From contig NZ_JACIDS010000004.1 in NCBI RefSeq assembly GCF_014196455.1, forward strand, positions 434,001-498,000: a stretch of 64,000 bases of DNA, in the 5' to 3' direction. The translations under genes and the position numbers were made by a program. How positions within the stretch are numbered: the first letter of the stretch is position 1; the number at the start of each line of letters is the position of its first letter. The notes under the pieces are model-generated. The model was not told where the DNA came from and did no database searches. It saw only the letters and a program-made list of their open reading frames with translations. Shown here in pieces: positions 41,355-49,595 of the stretch. This stretch comes from Kaistia hirudinis (GTDB lineage Bacteria > Pseudomonadota > Alphaproteobacteria > Rhizobiales > Kaistiaceae).

Positions 41355-42587
41355 ATGACGAGACTGACGAAAGCCCTTCTTTGCTGTTCCGCGCTGCTGA
41401 TCGCATCCTCGGCCCATGCCGACGACAAGCTGCCGGCCGAAGTGATGCATTCCTGGACATCGGGCGGCGAAGCCGCTGCGGTCAAGGTGATCGTGGACGC
41501 GTTCAACGCCCGCGGCGGCGAATGGTCGGATGCGTCCATCGCCGGCTTCGAGAGCGCCAATGCCGCCTATACGAGCCGCATCCTCTCCGGCAATCCGCCG
41601 ACGGCCCGCTCCGTGATCTTCGGCCTCGACCAGCGCGAATTGATGGAGCAGGGGCTGCTCAACTATGTCGACGCGGTCGCGGCGGCAGGCAAATGGTCGG
41701 ACGCGGTTCCCGCCAATCTCTATGCGACGCTCGGCTATGACGGGCACATCTATCTCGCGCCGATCTCCATGCATGGCGAGAGCTGGATGTTCTATTCGAA
41801 GCCCGTCTTCGAGAAGGCCGGCATCGCGGCCGAGCCGGCGAGCTGGGACGAGTTCTTCGCCGACATGGACAAGATCAAGGCTGCCGGCCTGGTGCCGATC
41901 GCCTGGGGCGGCCAGGCCTGGCAGGAGCTGAAGGTGTTCAACGCCATCCTCCTGTCGCAGCTCGGCGTCGAGGGCTTCGGCAAGGCCTATGCGGGCGACG
42001 AGGCCACCATCAAGTCCGACGGCTTCAAGAAGACCGTCGAGATCTTCGGCAAGATGCGCGACTATGTCGATCCGTCGGCGGCGGGCCGCAACTGGAACGA
42101 CGCCACCGCCATGGTCATCTCCGGCAAGGCCGGCGTCCAGTTCATGGGCGACTGGGCCAAGGGCGAGTTCATCAATGCCGGCAAGACGCTCGGCACCGAT
42201 TATGGCTGTGCGCTGGCGCCGGGATCGGACGGCATGGTGATCATCGGCGACGCCATGGCCTTCCCCAAGACCGGCAAGGCCGAGCAGGACAAGGCGCAGG
42301 CGCTGCTCGCCGAGGTGATCATGGATCCCAAGATCCAGGTCGAGTTCGCCAAGAAGAAGGGCTCCTTCCCGGTCCGCAAGGATGTCGACACGTCGAGCCT
42401 CGACGCCTGCGCGCAGAAGGGCGTCGCCATGCTCGCCGCCGGCAAGGTGGCGCCCGAGCATGCGATCATCATCTCACCGGCCAAGGGCGGTGCCGTCACC
42501 GATCTGATCGGCGAGTTCTGGGCGAACCCCGCCATGACCGGCGACGAGGTCGTGGAGAAGTTCGCCGCCGCGGTCACCGAGGGCTGA
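41355..42587 (+). CDS. carbohydrate ABC transporter substrate-binding protein
   Basis: A 410-residue periplasmic sugar-binding protein of the CUT1 class. A Sec signal peptide (MTRLTKALLCCSALLIASSAHA) has likely cleavage after AHA. Mature sequence has EVMHSWTSGGEAAAVKVIVDAF at the N-terminus and LYATLGYDGHIYLAPISMHGE, AGLVPIAWGGQAWQE and VQFMGDWAKGEF, typical of extracellular solute-binding family 1. Immediately followed by two permeases and an ATPase. Confidence 0.95.
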   Translation: MTRLTKALLCCSALLIASSAHADDKLPAEVMHSWTSGGEAAAVKVIVDAFNARGGEWSDASIAGFESANAAYTSRILSGNPPTARSVIFGLDQRELMEQGLLNYVDAVAAAGKWSDAVPANLYATLGYDGHIYLAPISMHGESWMFYSKPVFEKAGIAAEPASWDEFFADMDKIKAAGLVPIAWGGQAWQELKVFNAILLSQLGVEGFGKAYAGDEATIKSDGFKKTVEIFGKMRDYVDPSAAGRNWNDATAMVISGKAGVQFMGDWAKGEFINAGKTLGTDYGCALAPGSDGMVIIGDAMAFPKTGKAEQDKAQALLAEVIMDPKIQVEFAKKKGSFPVRKDVDTSSLDACAQKGVAMLAAGKVAPEHAIIISPAKGGAVTDLIGEFWANPAMTGDEVVEKFAAAVTEG

Positions 42588-42591
42588 GCCG

Positions 42592-43560
42592 ATGGCTGCC
42601 GGGCGGGAGACCTCCCCTCGCTTGCCCGGCGCCGGCAAGGCTGCGTCCTCCAAGGGGCGCGGCCTTGCCGGGAAGCCGAGGCGTCTTCGCGCCGCGACGG
42701 CCTTCCTGACGCTGGTGCCGACCTGGATCGTCGTCCTCGTCGTCTATGTCGGCACCATGATCTGGTCGATCCAGCTCTCCTTCACATCCTCGCGCATGCT
42801 GCCGACGGCGAACTATGTCGGCGTCGAGCAGTACAGGCGGCTGTTTGCGACGGCGCGCTGGATCGTCTCGCTGCAGAACCTCGTGATCTTCGGCGTCCTG
42901 TTCATCGCCGGCTGCATCGTGATCGGCACGCTGCTGGCGATTTCGCTCGACCGGAAGGTGCGGTTCGAGAACGCGTTCCGCACCATCTTCCTCTACCCCT
43001 ACGCCATGTCGTTCATCGTCACCGGTCTTGTCTGGCAATGGCTGATGAATCCCGAGCTCGGCATCCAGACCACGATGCGCGCGCTCGGCTGGACCTCCTT
43101 CACCTTCGATTGGGTTGTCGATCGCAACCTTGCCATCTACGCCGTCGTGCTCTCCGGTCTCTGGCAATCTTCGGGCCTCGTCATGGTGCTGATGCTCGCG
43201 GGCCTGCGCGGTGTCGACGGTGAGATCTGGCGCGCCGCCCGCGTCGACGGCATCCCGACCTGGCGCATCTATGTCTCGATCGTGCTGCCGCAGCTCGGCC
43301 CCTCGCTCGCCACGGCGGTGACGCTGCTGGCCATGGGCGTGGTGAAAACTTACGACCTCGTCGTGGCGCTCACGAATGGCGGTCCGGGATCGGCGTCCGA
43401 AGTGCCGGCGAAATTCATCATGGACAATCTGTTCGGACGCCAGAATCTGGGCCTCGCCACGGCCGCCTCGACGGTGATGCTGATCACCGTGCTCGCGATC
43501 CTCGCGCCCTATGCCTATGCCCAGTCGATGCGCGCCCGGCGTGCACGGGGAGCGGTCTGA
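42592..43560 (+). CDS. sugar ABC transporter permease (MalF-like)
   Basis: A 322-residue inner-membrane permease with about six helices. The coupling loop is WRAARVDGIPTWRIYVSIVLPQL. The first ~35 residues are Gly/Arg/Lys-rich and unlike the family; the DNA for them contains a long inverted repeat. It starts 4 bp after the binding-protein stop and overlaps the next permease by one base. Confidence 0.94.
   Translation: MAAGRETSPRLPGAGKAASSKGRGLAGKPRRLRAATAFLTLVPTWIVVLVVYVGTMIWSIQLSFTSSRMLPTANYVGVEQYRRLFATARWIVSLQNLVIFGVLFIAGCIVIGTLLAISLDRKVRFENAFRTIFLYPYAMSFIVTGLVWQWLMNPELGIQTTMRALGWTSFTFDWVVDRNLAIYAVVLSGLWQSSGLVMVLMLAGLRGVDGEIWRAARVDGIPTWRIYVSIVLPQLGPSLATAVTLLAMGVVKTYDLVVALTNGGPGSASEVPAKFIMDNLFGRQNLGLATAASTVMLITVLAILAPYAYAQSMRARRARGAV
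42632..42671 (+). other. stem-loop in the first codons of the malF-like permease
   Basis: CCGGCAAGGC (42632-42641) pairs perfectly with GCCTTGCCGG (42662-42671) around 20 nt. It lies 40-80 nt into the permease coding region, just past the binding-protein gene. It could protect the upstream mRNA end and slow permease translation. Confidence 0.5.
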
Positions 43561-44447
43561 TGGCAGCGCCCCAGAATCCGCGCGGCCCCCGGCCGGCGGG
43601 CGTGACCGTCGGCCGCGTTGGCCTCTATGGCTTCCTCGCGATCTCCGCCGCCTTCTTCCTGCTGCCGGCCTATGTGATGGTCGTGACGTCGCTGAAGAGC
43701 ATGGACGAGATCCGCCTCGGCGCCATCTTCGCCTGGCCGGCGCATTTCGACCTCTCGGCCTGGCTCACGGCCTGGTCCGGCGCCTGCACGGGACTGACGT
43801 GCAACGGCATCGGCGTCGGCTTCTGGAACTCGGTCAAGATCACCGTGCTCTCGGTCGCCTTCTCCGTGATCATCGGCGCGATCAATGGCTATGCGCTCTC
43901 CTTCTGGCGGCCGGCCGGCGCGAAGATCGTCTTCGGCCTGCTGATGCTCGGCGCCTTCCTGCCGTTCCAGATCTTCATCTATCCGCTGGTGCGTGGCTTC
44001 GCGGCGATCGGGATCGCGGATTCCTTGGCCGGCATCGTGCTGGTGCACGTGCTGTTCGGCCTGCCGCTGGTGACGCTGCTGTTCCGCAACTACTACGCCG
44101 CGATCCCGGTCGAGCTGTTCAAGGCGGCGCGGGTCGACGGCGCCGGCTTCTGGCGGATCTTCCTCGAGGTGATCCTGCCGATGTCGACGCCGATGGTGGT
44201 GGTCGCCTCGATCTTCCAGACGACCGGCATCTGGAACGACTTCCTGTTCGGCCTCGTCTTCGCCGGCCGCGACAACCTGCCGATGACCGTGCAGCTCAAC
44301 AATATCGTCAACACGACGACGGGCGAGCGCTTCTACAACGTCAACATGGCCGCGACCATGCTCGCCGCCGCCGTCCCCCTCGTCATCTATTTCGTCTCGG
44401 GGCGGTGGTTCGTGCGCGGCATCGCCGCCGGCGCGGTGAAGGGATGA
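43560..44447 (+). CDS. carbohydrate ABC transporter permease (MalG-like)
   Basis: A 295-residue inner-membrane permease. Helices start at LYGFLAISAAFFLLPAYVMV and the coupling loop is FKAARVDGAGFWRIFLEVILPM, typical of CUT1 MalG-type partners. Its start and stop overlap the neighbouring permease (1 bp) and ATPase (ATGA), so the transporter genes are translationally coupled. Confidence 0.94.
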   Translation: MAAPQNPRGPRPAGVTVGRVGLYGFLAISAAFFLLPAYVMVVTSLKSMDEIRLGAIFAWPAHFDLSAWLTAWSGACTGLTCNGIGVGFWNSVKITVLSVAFSVIIGAINGYALSFWRPAGAKIVFGLLMLGAFLPFQIFIYPLVRGFAAIGIADSLAGIVLVHVLFGLPLVTLLFRNYYAAIPVELFKAARVDGAGFWRIFLEVILPMSTPMVVVASIFQTTGIWNDFLFGLVFAGRDNLPMTVQLNNIVNTTTGERFYNVNMAATMLAAAVPLVIYFVSGRWFVRGIAAGAVKG

Positions 44448-45547
44448 GCCCTATGGATGTGGCCATGACGGCGGACGCGGCCGTATCCGTCCGCGACCTC
44501 GACATCGCCTATGGCGGCGCGACCGTGGTCAAGAGCCTTTCGCTCGATATCGCGCCGGGGGAGTTCCTTGTGCTGCTGGGGCCGTCGGGCTGCGGCAAGT
44601 CCACGCTGCTCAACGCCATTGCCGGCCTGATCGACATCGCCGACGGCGAGATCTGGATCGCCGGCAACAACGTCACCTGGGCCGAGCCGAGCCAGCGCGG
44701 GATCGGCATGGTGTTCCAGTCCTATGCGCTCTATCCGCGCATGACCGTGGAGCGGAACCTCTCCTTCGGCCTTCGCGTCGCCGGGCTGCCCAAGGCCGAG
44801 ATCGAGACGCGCGTCGCCAAGGCGGCGGCGCTGCTGCATCTCGGCCCGCTCCTGAAGCGGCGCCCCTCCGAGCTTTCCGGCGGCCAGCGCCAGCGCGTCG
44901 CCATCGGCCGCGCCCTGGTGCGCGACGTCGACGTCTTCCTGTTCGACGAGCCGCTCTCCAATCTGGATGCCAAGCTGCGCAACGAGCTGCGCGTCGAGAT
45001 CAAGAAGCTGCACCAGCAGCTCGGCAATACCATGGTCTATGTGACGCATGACCAGGTCGAGGCGCTGACGCTCGCAGACCGGATCGCCGTCATGCAGGGC
45101 GGCGTGATCCAGCAGCTCGCGAGCCCGGCCGAGATCTATCACCGTCCCGTCAACCGCTTCGTCGCCGGCTTCATCGGCGCGCCGGCGATGAACTTCCTCG
45201 AGGGGCGGCTGGACCTGACGCATGGCCCCGTCTTCGTTGCGGGCAACCAGCGGCTCGACCTCGGGCGCTATCCCTTCACCGCGCCGCCCGCTGAAGGGCC
45301 GGCGACCCTCGGCTTCCGGCCGGAGCACGTCGCGCTCGCCGCGGCGCCGGGCGCGCCGGTTCTGCCGGCCACCGTCTCGGTCGTCGAGCCGATGGGCGCC
45401 GACGCCGTCATCTGGGCCGAGCATGATGGCTGGCCATTCTCGATCCGCATCATGAGCGAGGTCACGGTCGCGCCCGGCGACATCCTCGCCGTCGGCCTCG
45501 ACGTCGCGCGCGCCTCGCTGTTCGGCGCGGACGGGATGCGTCTCTGA
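44444..45547 (+). CDS. sugar ABC transporter ATP-binding protein (UgpC/MalK-like)
   Basis: A 367-residue ATPase. Walker A GPSGCGKSTLL, Q-loop MVFQSYALYPRMTV, signature LSGGQRQRVAIGRAL, Walker B VFLFDEPLSNLDAKLR and the switch VTHDQVEA are all intact. A C-terminal OB-type regulatory domain follows from about residue 240 (FIGAPAMNFLEG, LGFRPEHVAL), as in MalK/UgpC. The frame is open upstream; the ATG at 44444 overlaps the permease stop. Confidence 0.95.
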   Translation: MSPMDVAMTADAAVSVRDLDIAYGGATVVKSLSLDIAPGEFLVLLGPSGCGKSTLLNAIAGLIDIADGEIWIAGNNVTWAEPSQRGIGMVFQSYALYPRMTVERNLSFGLRVAGLPKAEIETRVAKAAALLHLGPLLKRRPSELSGGQRQRVAIGRALVRDVDVFLFDEPLSNLDAKLRNELRVEIKKLHQQLGNTMVYVTHDQVEALTLADRIAVMQGGVIQQLASPAEIYHRPVNRFVAGFIGAPAMNFLEGRLDLTHGPVFVAGNQRLDLGRYPFTAPPAEGPATLGFRPEHVALAAAPGAPVLPATVSVVEPMGADAVIWAEHDGWPFSIRIMSEVTVAPGDILAVGLDVARASLFGADGMRL

Positions 45548-45570
45548 TCCAACCTCTGGAGTATCGTCAC

Positions 45571-46713
45571 ATGACCCAGCGCGTCGGCCTCGTCGGCTGC
45601 GGCAACATCTCTGAAATCTACCTCGTCAACGCGGCCCGTTTCCCGGCGATCCGCGTCGTCGCCTGCGCGGATCTCAATCCGGCGGCGGCGAAGGCCAAGG
45701 CCGAGGCGCATGGCATCGCGGCCCGCTCGGTCGCGGATCTCATCGCCGCCGACGATGTCGATATCGTGCTGAACCTCACCGTCCCGGCGGCCCATGCCGA
45801 GGTGGCGCTCGCCGCGCTCGCGGCCGGTAAGCACGTCTATACCGAGAAGCCGCTCGCCACGACGACGGCGGCCGGACGGCTCATCCTCGAAAGCGCGTTG
45901 GCGCGCGGCCTTCGCGTCGGCGCGGCGCCCGATACGGTGCTCGGCGCCGGCGTGCAGACCGCGCGGCGGCTCTTCGACGAAGGCTCGCTCGGCCGGCCGG
46001 TGCTCGGCACGGCGGCCGTCCTGTCGCACGGCATGGAGATGTGGCATCCGAACCCGGATTTCTTCTTCAAGTCCGGCGGCGGTCCCGTGCTCGACATGGG
46101 GCCCTATTACGTCGCCACGCTGCTGACGCTGCTCGGCCCGGTCGCGACGGTCGCCGCCATCGGCCAGATCGGCAATGCCGAGCGCATCATCACGGCGCCG
46201 GATTCGCCCTTCCGTGGCAACACGATCAAGGTCGAGACGCTGACCAGCGTGCAGGCGCTGCTGCAATTCGCGAACGGAACGCAGGTTTCGTTCCTGGCGA
46301 GCTGGGATGTGTGGAACCACTCCATGCCGCATGTCGAGCTGCACGGCACCGAGGGCTCGCTCCGCGTTCCCGATCCGAACTGGTTCGGCGGCGCGGTGGA
46401 GGTCTCGCGCGGCGGGGCGCCGTTCGAGGCCGTCGCGACGGGCGGCATGGTCTATGGCGGCGCCAACTGGCCGACCTTTGCCGGCGACGTCGCCAATTAT
46501 CGCGGCCTCGGCCTCGCCGACATGGCGGACGCGATCGAGACCGGCCGGCCGCACCGAGCCAATGGCGATGTCGGATTGCATGCGCTCGCCGTGATGGAGG
46601 CCATGCTCGAATCGGCGCTCGCCGGCGGGACGACACTGGCGATCGACGCGCCGATGGAGCGGCCGGCGGCACTCGGCGAAGATGAAGCGCGCGCCCTGAC
46701 GGTAACGCCCTGA
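45571..46713 (+). CDS. Gfo/Idh/MocA family oxidoreductase (sugar dehydrogenase)
   Basis: A 380-residue NAD(P)-dependent dehydrogenase. It begins RVGLVGCGNISEIYLVNAARF, has VYTEKPLATT (cofactor E-K-P) and the catalytic-region GGGPVLDMGPYYVATLL, with the D-x-G-x-Y/H form seen in sugar-oxidising members. Last gene of the sugar operon, 23 bp after the ATPase gene. With the epimerase it would oxidise a sugar (often at C3) before rearrangement, as in the E. coli ycj pathway (inference). Confidence 0.92.
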   Translation: MTQRVGLVGCGNISEIYLVNAARFPAIRVVACADLNPAAAKAKAEAHGIAARSVADLIAADDVDIVLNLTVPAAHAEVALAALAAGKHVYTEKPLATTTAAGRLILESALARGLRVGAAPDTVLGAGVQTARRLFDEGSLGRPVLGTAAVLSHGMEMWHPNPDFFFKSGGGPVLDMGPYYVATLLTLLGPVATVAAIGQIGNAERIITAPDSPFRGNTIKVETLTSVQALLQFANGTQVSFLASWDVWNHSMPHVELHGTEGSLRVPDPNWFGGAVEVSRGGAPFEAVATGGMVYGGANWPTFAGDVANYRGLGLADMADAIETGRPHRANGDVGLHALAVMEAMLESALAGGTTLAIDAPMERPAALGEDEARALTVTP

Positions 46714-46761
46714 TCCGGGCGGGCCTATCCATTGTTCTCGACTGACTCTAGACTGCGCGTC

Positions 46762-46786
46762 TGCAGCCGAAACGCGTTCGGCTGCA
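46762..46786 (+). terminator. hairpin after the sugar operon
   Basis: TGCAGCCGAA (46762-46771) pairs perfectly with TTCGGCTGCA (46777-46786) around ACGCG, 49 bp after the dehydrogenase stop and 36 bp before the gntR-type gene. No T-run follows, so it may be a weak terminator, or an operator of the GntR regulator. Confidence 0.45.
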
Positions 46787-46822
46787 CGGAACGCCGGTAG
46801 GCTGGACTGCGGATCGAGGCGA

Positions 46823-47572
46823 ATGGACGTCGGAACGGGCGGCAAGGGGCGCGGCGCGAACGAGGCGGAGCCGCCGGAAGAGGGCGGCCGGCGCGTGCGC
46901 GGTCTCGGCGCGCAGACGGTCTATGAGCGGCTGCGCCGCTCGATCCTCGATCTGTCGCTCGCGCCCGGCAGCCCGCTCGACGAGGTCAGCCTGGCGGCCG
47001 AGTTCGACATGTCGCGGACCCCGGTGCGCGAGGCCATGGTGCGCCTCGCAGCGGAGGGGCTCGTCACGACGCTGCCGAACCGCAACACCATCGTCTCGCC
47101 GATCGATTTCATGCGCCTGCCAGTCTATTTCGAGGCGCTGACGCTGATGTATCGCGTGACGACGCGCGCGGCGGCCGTGCATCGGAGCGCGGCGGACCTG
47201 AAGAAGATCCGCGCGCTCGCCGCCGCCTATGCCGATGCCGTCGAGCGGCGCGACGCGCTGACCATGATCGAGCAGAACCGCGAGTTCCACGTCGCGATCG
47301 CCGAGGCCGGCGGCAATCCCTACTTCCTGACCCTCTTCACGCGCCTGCTGGATGAGGGAAGGCGCCTGCTCCGCCTTTATTATTCCTCGTTCGACGACCG
47401 GTTGCCGCGCCAATATGTCGACGAGCACGAGGCCATGGTCGTGGCCATCGAGGCGCACGACGCCGAGCGGGCCGACGGGCTGGCCGCCGCCCATGCCGCG
47501 CAGATCGTGCGGCAGATCCAGAGCTATATGACGCGCGACACCATGGCGGGGATCGCGCTCACCGATCGCTGA
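46823..47572 (+). CDS. GntR family transcriptional regulator (FCD subfamily)
   Basis: A 249-residue regulator. A ~25-residue Gly/Glu-rich N-terminus precedes the winged helix (TVYERLRRSILDLSLAPGSPLDEVSLAAEFDMSRTPVREAMVRLAAEGLV in part). The FCD domain has EQNREFHVAIAEAGGNPYF and YVDEHEAMVVAIEAHDAERA, with the His and Asp residues that bind metal and ligand. It follows the sugar operon in the same direction and could be a second control on it, or regulate an unlinked pathway. Confidence 0.92.
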   Translation: MDVGTGGKGRGANEAEPPEEGGRRVRGLGAQTVYERLRRSILDLSLAPGSPLDEVSLAAEFDMSRTPVREAMVRLAAEGLVTTLPNRNTIVSPIDFMRLPVYFEALTLMYRVTTRAAAVHRSAADLKKIRALAAAYADAVERRDALTMIEQNREFHVAIAEAGGNPYFLTLFTRLLDEGRRLLRLYYSSFDDRLPRQYVDEHEAMVVAIEAHDAERADGLAAAHAAQIVRQIQSYMTRDTMAGIALTDR

Positions 47573-47594
47573 CGGCCTTCTGGGGGGAGGGGAC

Positions 47595-48272
47595 ATGCGC
47601 CAGTTCGCGGAGATCGTCGCGCTCGCCGCGAGCCGCAAGGGCGGCATCGCGGCAGTGGAGACGTTGCTCGCCGAGACGCCGTCGCGCACGCCCGAGCAGA
47701 TCGCGGCGCTGACCGACGATCGCATCCTCGCCGCCATGACCAAGCGCATCTTCAGCGCCGGCCTCTCGCACAAGATGATCGAGGCGAAATGGCCGGCCTT
47801 CGAGGCGGCGTTCGATCGCTTCGATCCGGCAGCCTGCGCCTTCATGGATGACGAGCGCTTCGATGCGCTGACGCGGGACGCGTCGATCGTGCGCAATGGC
47901 GCCAAGATCCGCGCGGTGCAGGCCAATGCCGCCTTCCTGATGGATCTCGCCCGCGAACATGGCAGCGCCGCGCGCTTCTTCGCGAACTGGCCGGACGCCG
48001 ATCTCGTCGGGCTGCTCGATGTCATGAAGCGCCGCGGGGCGTATCTCGGCGGTGACAGCGGCATGCGCGTGCTGCGCGACATCGGCAAGCCGGCCTTCGT
48101 GGCGACCCGCGCCGTGGTGGCCGCGCTGATCCGCGAGGGCGTGATCGACAAGGCGCCGAGCGCCAAGCGCGATTTCGCCGCGATCCAGGCCGCGTTCAAC
48201 GCCTGGTCCGCGCAATCGGGCCGCGACCTGACCCAGATCAGCCGCATCCTGGCGATGAGCACCGACGACTGA
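47595..48272 (+). CDS. DNA-3-methyladenine glycosylase I-like protein
   Basis: A 225-residue helical protein resembling the TagI-type adenine glycosylase family. FDALTRDASIVRNGAKIRAVQANAAFLMDLAREHGSAARFFANWP matches the family core (in part). It lacks the obvious Cys/His zinc ligands that E. coli Tag has at its ends, so it belongs to a divergent subgroup. It follows the gntR-type gene by 22 bp, with GGGAGGGG before the ATG, and may be cotranscribed. Base-excision activity is likely but not assured. Confidence 0.68.
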   Translation: MRQFAEIVALAASRKGGIAAVETLLAETPSRTPEQIAALTDDRILAAMTKRIFSAGLSHKMIEAKWPAFEAAFDRFDPAACAFMDDERFDALTRDASIVRNGAKIRAVQANAAFLMDLAREHGSAARFFANWPDADLVGLLDVMKRRGAYLGGDSGMRVLRDIGKPAFVATRAVVAALIREGVIDKAPSAKRDFAAIQAAFNAWSAQSGRDLTQISRILAMSTDD

Positions 48273-48382
48273 AGCCCGCGCCGGGGCCGCAAGGTCAGGC
48301 TCTCGCGCCCTTCATCCCTCCCATGCCGTGACGCCCGGACCGCGCCCGCCCGCGGATCGCCGCAATTCGCCAAAAATTAACC

Positions 48383-48397
48383 TTAACAATAGGTAAA
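48383..48397. promoter_or_regulatory. putative CtrA site (one mismatch)
   Basis: TTAA (48383-48386), 7 bp, then TAAA (48394-48397): one mismatch from the CtrA consensus TTAA-N7-TTAA. A further TTAACC at 48377-48382 adjoins it. It lies 119-133 bp upstream of the FeeM-like gene in an AT-rich stretch of a GC-rich gap. Confidence 0.5.
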
Positions 48398-48451
48398 CAT
48401 GAAATTGCCGTCACATCGGCGGGTTGAGGCGTCTGGCCGCCTTGTCGTCAG

Positions 48452-48466
48452 TTAACGCTTTGTTAA
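48452..48466. promoter_or_regulatory. CtrA-type binding site, perfect consensus
   Basis: TTAA-CGCTTTG-TTAA at 48452-48466, an exact TTAA-N7-TTAA. It lies 50 bp upstream of the FeeM-like start codon, a typical position for CtrA activation or repression of cell-cycle genes in alphaproteobacteria. The rest of 48273-48515 shows no other clear signal. Confidence 0.7.
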
Positions 48467-48515
48467 GCTTGTTCGCATTCGGGGCATGAAGGCCTGCCCC
48501 TTCAGGAGACACGTC

Positions 48516-49250
48516 ATGTCTGTTGCGGCTTTGGCGCCCTCGGCGCCAAGCTTCTCGGAGCGCTTGTTCAGTGCTCTGGAGAAGGTCGACTACCGGGCTG
48601 CGGTGAGCGAGGCGGATCGCGACGCCGTGTTCCGTCTGCGCTACGATGCCTATGAGCGGGAGCGGGCGGTCGGGCCGACCCCAACCCGCCGACTCTCCGA
48701 TCGTTATGACGATCTCGCCAACACCATGGTCACGTCGATCCATCTCGATGGGGCGCTGGCGGCGACGATCCGCATCAGCGTGATGACGCCCGAGCAGCCG
48801 GACGGCCCGGATGGTCCGCCCTTCGCCGATGTCGTCGATCCCATGCTCGCGGCGGGCAAGGTGCTGATCGACCCGACCCGGCATGCAACGGATGAAGGTT
48901 TCTCGAACGCCTATCCGGGGCTGATGCCCTATTTGACCACCCGCGTCGCCTGGATGGCTGCCGAATATTTCGATGCTGACGTGATCCTTGCCAGCGTGCG
49001 GACCGAGCACCAGGCGTTCTATCGGCGCGTGTTCGGCTGCGTGCTGATCTGCGAGCCGCGGCCCTATCCGCCGCTGACCAAGCCGCTCAGCCTGATGATG
49101 CTGGACTTCAAGGCGGCGCGCGAGAAGGTGCTGCAGCGCTATCCCTCGTTCCGCTCGACGGCGTTCGAGCGGCGCATGCTGTTCGAGCCGTTCTACGGCG
49201 CGGCGAAACGCGAGCTGCCGGCCGAGCCGGCCATGGCCCGATCGGCCTGA
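48516..49250 (+). CDS. FeeM-like N-acyl amino acid synthase / autoinducer-synthase-like GNAT protein
   Basis: A 244-residue GNAT-fold protein resembling N-acyl amino acid synthase FeeM and the LuxI-type acyl-homoserine-lactone synthases. Features are VSEADRDAVFRLRYDAYERE (the LuxI-like R-x-x-x-F/Y start), GALAATIRISVMTP, VLIDPTRHATDEGFSNAYPGLMPYLTTRVAWMAAEYF and ILASVRTEHQAFYRRVFGC (in part). It would transfer an acyl group from acyl-ACP to an amino acid or related amine; the product is unknown. The start is the ATG after AGGAGA. It is monocistronic, with CtrA-type sites upstream. Confidence 0.78.
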   Translation: MSVAALAPSAPSFSERLFSALEKVDYRAAVSEADRDAVFRLRYDAYERERAVGPTPTRRLSDRYDDLANTMVTSIHLDGALAATIRISVMTPEQPDGPDGPPFADVVDPMLAAGKVLIDPTRHATDEGFSNAYPGLMPYLTTRVAWMAAEYFDADVILASVRTEHQAFYRRVFGCVLICEPRPYPPLTKPLSLMMLDFKAAREKVLQRYPSFRSTAFERRMLFEPFYGAAKRELPAEPAMARSA

Positions 49251-49292
49251 CGCGGCCCCTCCGGGGACCGCATCAGAGCGATCCTGCGTCCC

Positions 49293-49595
49293 CTATGGGC
49301 AGCGCCAGTAGAGCTGCCCGTAGGAATTGGCCACCTGGTAGCAGCCGGGACGCGGGGCGACGACGACCACCGGCGGCGGCACGACCACGACCGGCGTCGT
49401 CGCCGCGCGATAGGTCGTCCGGCGCGCGACGCCGGCATAGCTCATCGGGGTCAGCGGACGTCCGACCACCGCCTCGGCTTGCGGGGCGAGCGCAAGACGT
49501 GCGCCCATGAAAGATCCCGGATCCGGCGTCAGGGTCGCGAAGCCCGCCACGGCAGCGAAGGCGAGGGCGGCAAGGCGCGATGCGGCGTGTTTCAT
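49293..49595 (-). CDS. small secreted Val/Pro-rich hypothetical protein
   Basis: A 100-residue protein with a probable signal peptide (MKHAASRLAALAFAAVAGFATL), a middle part GRPLTPMSYAGVARRTTYRA, a Val/Pro run (PVVVVPPPVVVVAP) and a C-terminal CYQVANSYGQLYWRCP with two Cys. Function unknown; the composition suggests an exported, wall- or membrane-associated protein. Its ATG overlaps the stop of the DUF2092 gene (ATGA) and has GGGAGAAG before it, so the two are coupled and likely act together. Confidence 0.75.
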   Translation of the reverse strand: MKHAASRLAALAFAAVAGFATLTPDPGSFMGARLALAPQAEAVVGRPLTPMSYAGVARRTTYRAATTPVVVVPPPVVVVAPRPGCYQVANSYGQLYWRCP

